Origin: Terrabacter sp040702505 | GTDB taxonomy: Bacteria; Actinomycetota; Actinomycetes; Actinomycetales; Dermatophilaceae | Reading direction: 5' to 3' | Length of the DNA stretch: 64,000 nt | NCBI RefSeq assembly: GCF_040702505.1 | Contig: NZ_JBFBLC010000009.1 | Location: forward strand, 24,528 to 88,527 | Shown here: piece by piece, positions 54,240 through 64,000 of the stretch | Layout of the letters: every line of letters begins with the position of its first letter | Position numbering within the stretch: the first letter of the stretch is position 1 | Translations under genes and position numbers: made by a program | Notes under the pieces: generated by a model | Told to the model about the DNA's origin: nothing | The model's database searches: none | Seen by the model: only the letters and a program-made list of their open reading frames with translations

Positions 54240-54504
54240 CCTGGTTACTCCATAACGGTGGTTGTCGGTCGTCCCGGAGGACGGCTCCTTGGCTGTTCGG
54301 CGCCTCGACCCCCGAGGTCGGGTGTGTCGGCGCCGGTTCTCTCCCCTGCACTCCCCCGTCCACGCCCGCTCCATGGCGGTCGACCGACGGGATTGCCCGG
54401 CGAGAGGGGTGCTCTGGACCGCAGTGATGTCACGACCACGGGAGTGGGCGGACAGGGCACCGAGGCCGTCATCGCGCATGCCTGAGCGCACGTCTCAGAC
54501 ACAG
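54240..54504 (-). promoter_or_regulatory. rpsL leader with motif shared with rpsJ leader
   Basis: About 265 bases from the probable start site to rpsL, in the 369-base gap before the next gene. The 24-base motif at 54306-54329 matches the rpsJ leader at 23 of 24 positions and lies at a similar distance from the start codon (about 65 against 50 bases). ATTGCCCGGC also occurs in both leaders. No upstream ORF is supported. Confidence 0.55.
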
Positions 54505-54510
54505 TGTTCA

Positions 54511-54539
54511 AGCGTACCGGCGCGCGGCACGCCGACCAA
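54511..54539 (-). promoter_or_regulatory. Probable str operon promoter
   Basis: On the minus strand TTGGTC (54534-54539) and TACGCT (54511-54516) are separated by 17 bases, which would start transcription near 54504. Confidence 0.6.
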
Positions 54540-54608
54540 ATCGGTAACAGTGGCCATCCCCGCCCCGGTGCGGTATGCCGTTCCCGTCCGACGCGTGGGC
54601 GTGTCGGC

Positions 54609-55199
54609 CTAGCCGAGCCGCCAGTCGCCGGCGTACATGTGCAGCACCGGCACTCCGAGCGTCTCCCGCGCCCTGGAGGCCCAGTCGGTGTGGAAGGTGT
54701 CCTCGACGGCGTGGGGCTCGGTCACGACGACGACCTCGCGGGCGCCGAGCCGGGCCACCTCCTCGTCGAGGGTGGGCATGGGGTCGTCGGCTGTGATCTC
54801 GCCGGTGACGACGACGTCGTGGCGCTGGAACTCGGCGAGCGACTCGGACAGGGCCGTCTGCGCGTCGGCGTGCGCCTCGCTGCGGTCGACCGGCTTGAGG
54901 GCCTCGAGCGCCTCGCGCATCTCGAACAGGCTCAGGTGGTCCAGGAACGAGCTCAGCAGGTTGCGGTCGGTGTCTGCCGGCACGAGGACGCGGTAGGACG
55001 GGGCCTCCTCCTCGTGGAGGGCGACGATCTTGTCGACGTCGACCGGCTTGAGGGCCTCCTCGGTCAGCACGATGATCGTCGGCGCCGGGCCGCTCTCGGC
55101 GTCGGTGGTCCCTGCTGGCGCGGTGTCGACGGGCTGCGCGGGCTCGCCGGGCTGGACGGGCTCGGTCGCGTGCGGCACTGCGGCCGTGGGCTCGGTCAT
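54609..55199 (-). CDS. Conserved protein of unknown function between rpsL and rpoC
   Basis: 196-residue cytoplasmic protein. The first 40 residues are a Pro/Ala/Thr/Glu-rich disordered-looking tail. The rest alternates strands and helices: TIIVLTEEALKPVD, YRVLVPADTDRNLLSSFLDHL, QRHDVVVTGEI, REVVVVTEPHAVED and VPVLHMYAGDW, a Rossmann-like or universal-stress-like pattern without a nucleotide-binding motif. The heptad EALKPVD occurs twice (about 48-54 and 99-105). I cannot name a function. It lies on the same strand downstream of rpoC, beyond a strong terminator, and upstream of the str operon. Confidence 0.7.
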   Translation of the reverse strand: MTEPTAAVPHATEPVQPGEPAQPVDTAPAGTTDAESGPAPTIIVLTEEALKPVDVDKIVALHEEEAPSYRVLVPADTDRNLLSSFLDHLSLFEMREALEALKPVDRSEAHADAQTALSESLAEFQRHDVVVTGEITADDPMPTLDEEVARLGAREVVVVTEPHAVEDTFHTDWASRARETLGVPVLHMYAGDWRLG

Positions 55200-55262
55200 G
55201 GCGCCACCCTACCGAGGTCGGCCGGGCGGCACGTCGGCGGCCGCAGGCGCCCAGACACCGAA

Positions 55263-55293
55263 GGGCCGGCTCCCCTTGTCGGGGAGCCGGCCC
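55263..55293 (-). terminator. Intrinsic terminator of rpoBC
   Basis: A perfect 13-bp stem (55263-55275 with 55281-55293) with loop TTGTC begins about 50 bases after the rpoC stop and is followed by CTTCGG on the minus strand. Confidence 0.85.
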
Positions 55294-55346
55294 AGCGGCA
55301 TACGTGGTGGTCATCCGGCGCCGCTCACGCGGTGCCGGCGGACCGG

Positions 55347-59246
<3,900 letters not shown>

Positions 59247-59311
59247 GTGGTTCCTTCTCTCGTAACTCTCGTTGAGTCTTCGGGTCTGAGTGGTTTCGGG
59301 GGACGGGGGGT

Positions 59312-59347
59312 GGCGTATGCCGCGTGGCGGGCCTCACGGCATACGCC
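59312..59347 (-). repeat. GTATGCCG-N14-CGGCATAC hairpin between rpoB and rpoC
   Basis: Arms 59312-59322 and 59337-59347 pair perfectly over 11 bp with 14 bases between them; the loop core in mRNA sense is GCCCGC at the same position as in the rpsG copy. It begins about 22 bases after the rpoB stop. Confidence 0.85.
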
Positions 59348-59369
59348 CCCTTCGTCGGGTGGGGCCTTC

Positions 59370-62852
<3,483 letters not shown>

Positions 62853-63003
62853 GGAGGGTCCTTCCACGGGCCTTTTTCGAATCTTCAGATCCGCGTTGCC
62901 GCATGGCTCCGCTCGCGGGTCCCGGGGTCGTACCGGATGCCGGGTGGCACGGTGGGTGGTCAACCGAGGTCGCGAAGGATGGGCATGGGCAGCGCAAAGG
63001 CCT

Positions 63004-63032
63004 AGCCTACCGGCAAAGGGCAGGAGTGTCCA
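63004..63032 (-). promoter_or_regulatory. Probable rpoB promoter
   Basis: On the minus strand TGGACA (63027-63032) and TAGGCT (63004-63009) are separated by 17 bases, the best promoter match in the window. The leader to the TTG start is about 145 bases. Confidence 0.65.
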
Positions 63033-63348
63033 GCCGGGTCAAGAGGCGGAGGTCGACCACCGAGGCGCCCGCACGGCTCGAAAAGCCGTACGCCCTCGAC
63101 GTGACCTGCCACGCCCCCCGGACCGGGGGCTCGCGATGCGAACGCGACGAATATGGCCCTCTGCGCGCTTCGCGTCAAGACCCATGCCCTGGCAGGCGCG
63201 TCGCGCGGGCCCTCGCGTGCGGTCGGTGGAGCCCGCCTGACCTGCGACAACGGGCCCGGACAGACGGCGTGTGGCCCGGTCCGTGCGGGGTGCGCCGACC
63301 TAGCATGAACCCGTCGACGATCCGCACGCTCCTTCCGAGAGGGAAGCC
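63033..63348. other. Divergent intergenic region, rpoB/DUF4282 gene
   Basis: No gene is supported. Small hairpins are seen: ACGGCT-CGAAA-AGCCGT (63073-63089) and a GC-rich GCCCCC/GGGGGC pair near 63113-63131. The DUF4282 gene has GAGGGAAG as ribosome binding site; TAGCAT at 63301-63306 might be its -10, but no good -35 was found. Confidence 0.4.
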
Positions 63349-63945
63349 ATGTCCGATCCCCACCCGCCCGAGCAGCCGTCCTTCAACCTGCCGCCCGGCA
63401 GCCAGCCGCCCGGCAGCCAGCCACCCGGTGCCCAGCCACCCGGTGCCCAGCCGCCCGGCCAGCCGTCAGGGAGCCAGCCGGCCACGACGCCGATGCCGAC
63501 CAGCCAGCCCGGGACGCCCGGTGCGGCGCCCTCCTCGGGAGCCGGAGCCACGCCTCCTCCCCCGCCCGTCCCGGCTGCCGGTGGCTCCGGCATCCCCGAG
63601 GGCCCCGGCGGGCACGGCGGCCCGAGCGGCTTCTCGACGCTGCCCGACCCCGCTCGCGAGGGGGCCGGTTTCTTCACCGCCCTCTTCGACTTCAGCTTCA
63701 CCAACTTCGTCACGCCGATTCTCGTGCGGTTCGTCTACGTGCTGGCGACCGTCGCGCTCGTCGTCATGTGGCTGGTGTTCCTGGTCACGGGCTTCGCCAC
63801 CAGTCTCGGCGCCGGCCTGCTCGCGCTGGTCCTCGGGCCGGTGCTGCTGGTCATCTACCTGGCCGTCGTCCGCATGACGCTCGAGTTCTACCTGTCGGTG
63901 GTCCGCATGAGCGAGGACATCCACAAGCGCCTCCCCCACGCCTGA
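63349..63945 (+). CDS. DUF4282 membrane protein with proline-rich repeats
   Basis: 198 residues. Residues 1-95 are low complexity, Pro/Gly/Gln/Ser-rich, with five tandem PPGSQ, PPGAQ or PPGQ units (about 15-39) and a PPPPP run. Residues 103-198 form the DUF4282 domain: FFTALFDFSFTNFVTPILVRFVY, two hydrophobic segments (about 125-147 and 150-172) and the cytoplasmic end YLSVVRMSEDIHKRLPHA. Function unknown; likely an inner-membrane protein with a disordered N-terminal arm that could bind SH3-like or cell-division partners (inference). The gene is divergent from rpoB and is followed by a palindromic repeat. Confidence 0.82.
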   Translation: MSDPHPPEQPSFNLPPGSQPPGSQPPGAQPPGAQPPGQPSGSQPATTPMPTSQPGTPGAAPSSGAGATPPPPPVPAAGGSGIPEGPGGHGGPSGFSTLPDPAREGAGFFTALFDFSFTNFVTPILVRFVYVLATVALVVMWLVFLVTGFATSLGAGLLALVLGPVLLVIYLAVVRMTLEFYLSVVRMSEDIHKRLPHA

Positions 63946-63965
63946 CCCGCGCTCGGGTGCACGAA

Positions 63966-64000
63966 CGTCGAGTGGGCACTTTCCTGCAGGAAAGTGCCCA
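63966..64000. repeat. Palindromic AGTGGGCACTTTC repeat, cut by window end
   Basis: TGGGCACTTTCCTG (63973-63986) and CAGGAAAGTGCCCA (63987-64000) form a perfect palindrome that the window edge cuts off; it is preceded by CGTCGAG, so the full element probably ends CTCGACG outside. Same core as 5375-5409 and 49611-49626. It lies 20 bases after the DUF4282 stop. Confidence 0.88.

Overview
The window is about 70% G+C and carries an actinobacterial set of genes: a WhiB-family regulator, GTG and TTG starts on many ribosomal genes, tail-extended L17, L29 and S3, a zinc-free S4 next to a zinc-type S14, and a short adenylate kinase. Together with the str, S10, spc and alpha operon order this suggests a free-living member of the Micrococcales, possibly Intrasporangiaceae or a relative. 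That placement is inference. No tRNA, rRNA, CRISPR array, insertion sequence or phage gene was seen.

Region by region. 1-2684: a sugar ABC importer on the minus strand (two permeases and a lipoprotein binding protein). 3080-5364: class I fumarase and beta-carbonic anhydrase. 5495-9435: glmM, a secreted protein of unknown role, and rpsI/rplM. 9699-23826: an accessory block with a helix-turn-helix regulator plus MFS pump, an aldo/keto reductase, a very large amylase-pullulanase split by an in-frame amber codon, a MerR/B12-type regulator divergent from a whiB gene, a YbaK-like deacylase, a nitronate monooxygenase and an ABC-F ATPase. 23861-28892: truA, rplQ, rpoA, rpsD, rpsK, rpsM, rpmJ, infA. 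29053-33412: a DUF1801 protein, a HIT-like protein, a DHA2 pump and a serine hydrolase. 33466-46197: map, adk, secY and the full spc and S10 operons. 46623-49609: an M18 aminopeptidase, a lipoprotein and a DUF2785 protein. 49848-54239: tuf, fusA, rpsG, rpsL. 54609-62852: a conserved small protein, rpoC and rpoB. 63349-end: a DUF4282 membrane protein and the start of a palindromic repeat.

Most of the DNA is the core translation and transcription machinery, transcribed on the minus strand in tightly packed cistrons, many with ATGA, GTGA or TGATG overlaps. Blocks of accessory genes interrupt the usual synteny at three points: truA to rplM, infA to map, and rpsJ to tuf.

The most unusual material is not protein-coding. 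(i) A hairpin family of form GTATGCCG-N14-CGGCATAC lies just after the stop codons of rpsD, rpsG and rpoB, with a variant after glmM; the loop core is conserved and the inner stem varies in partly compensating ways. (ii) The octamer GTATGCCG is strongly over-represented on both strands, and inside genes it forces rare codons. (iii) A second palindrome family built on GTCGAGTGGGCACTTT sits at the 3' ends of three genes. (iv) The leaders of rpsJ and rpsL share a 24-nt structured motif. None of these needs a new protein system. I found no gene cluster that I can defend as a new enzymatic or defence system.
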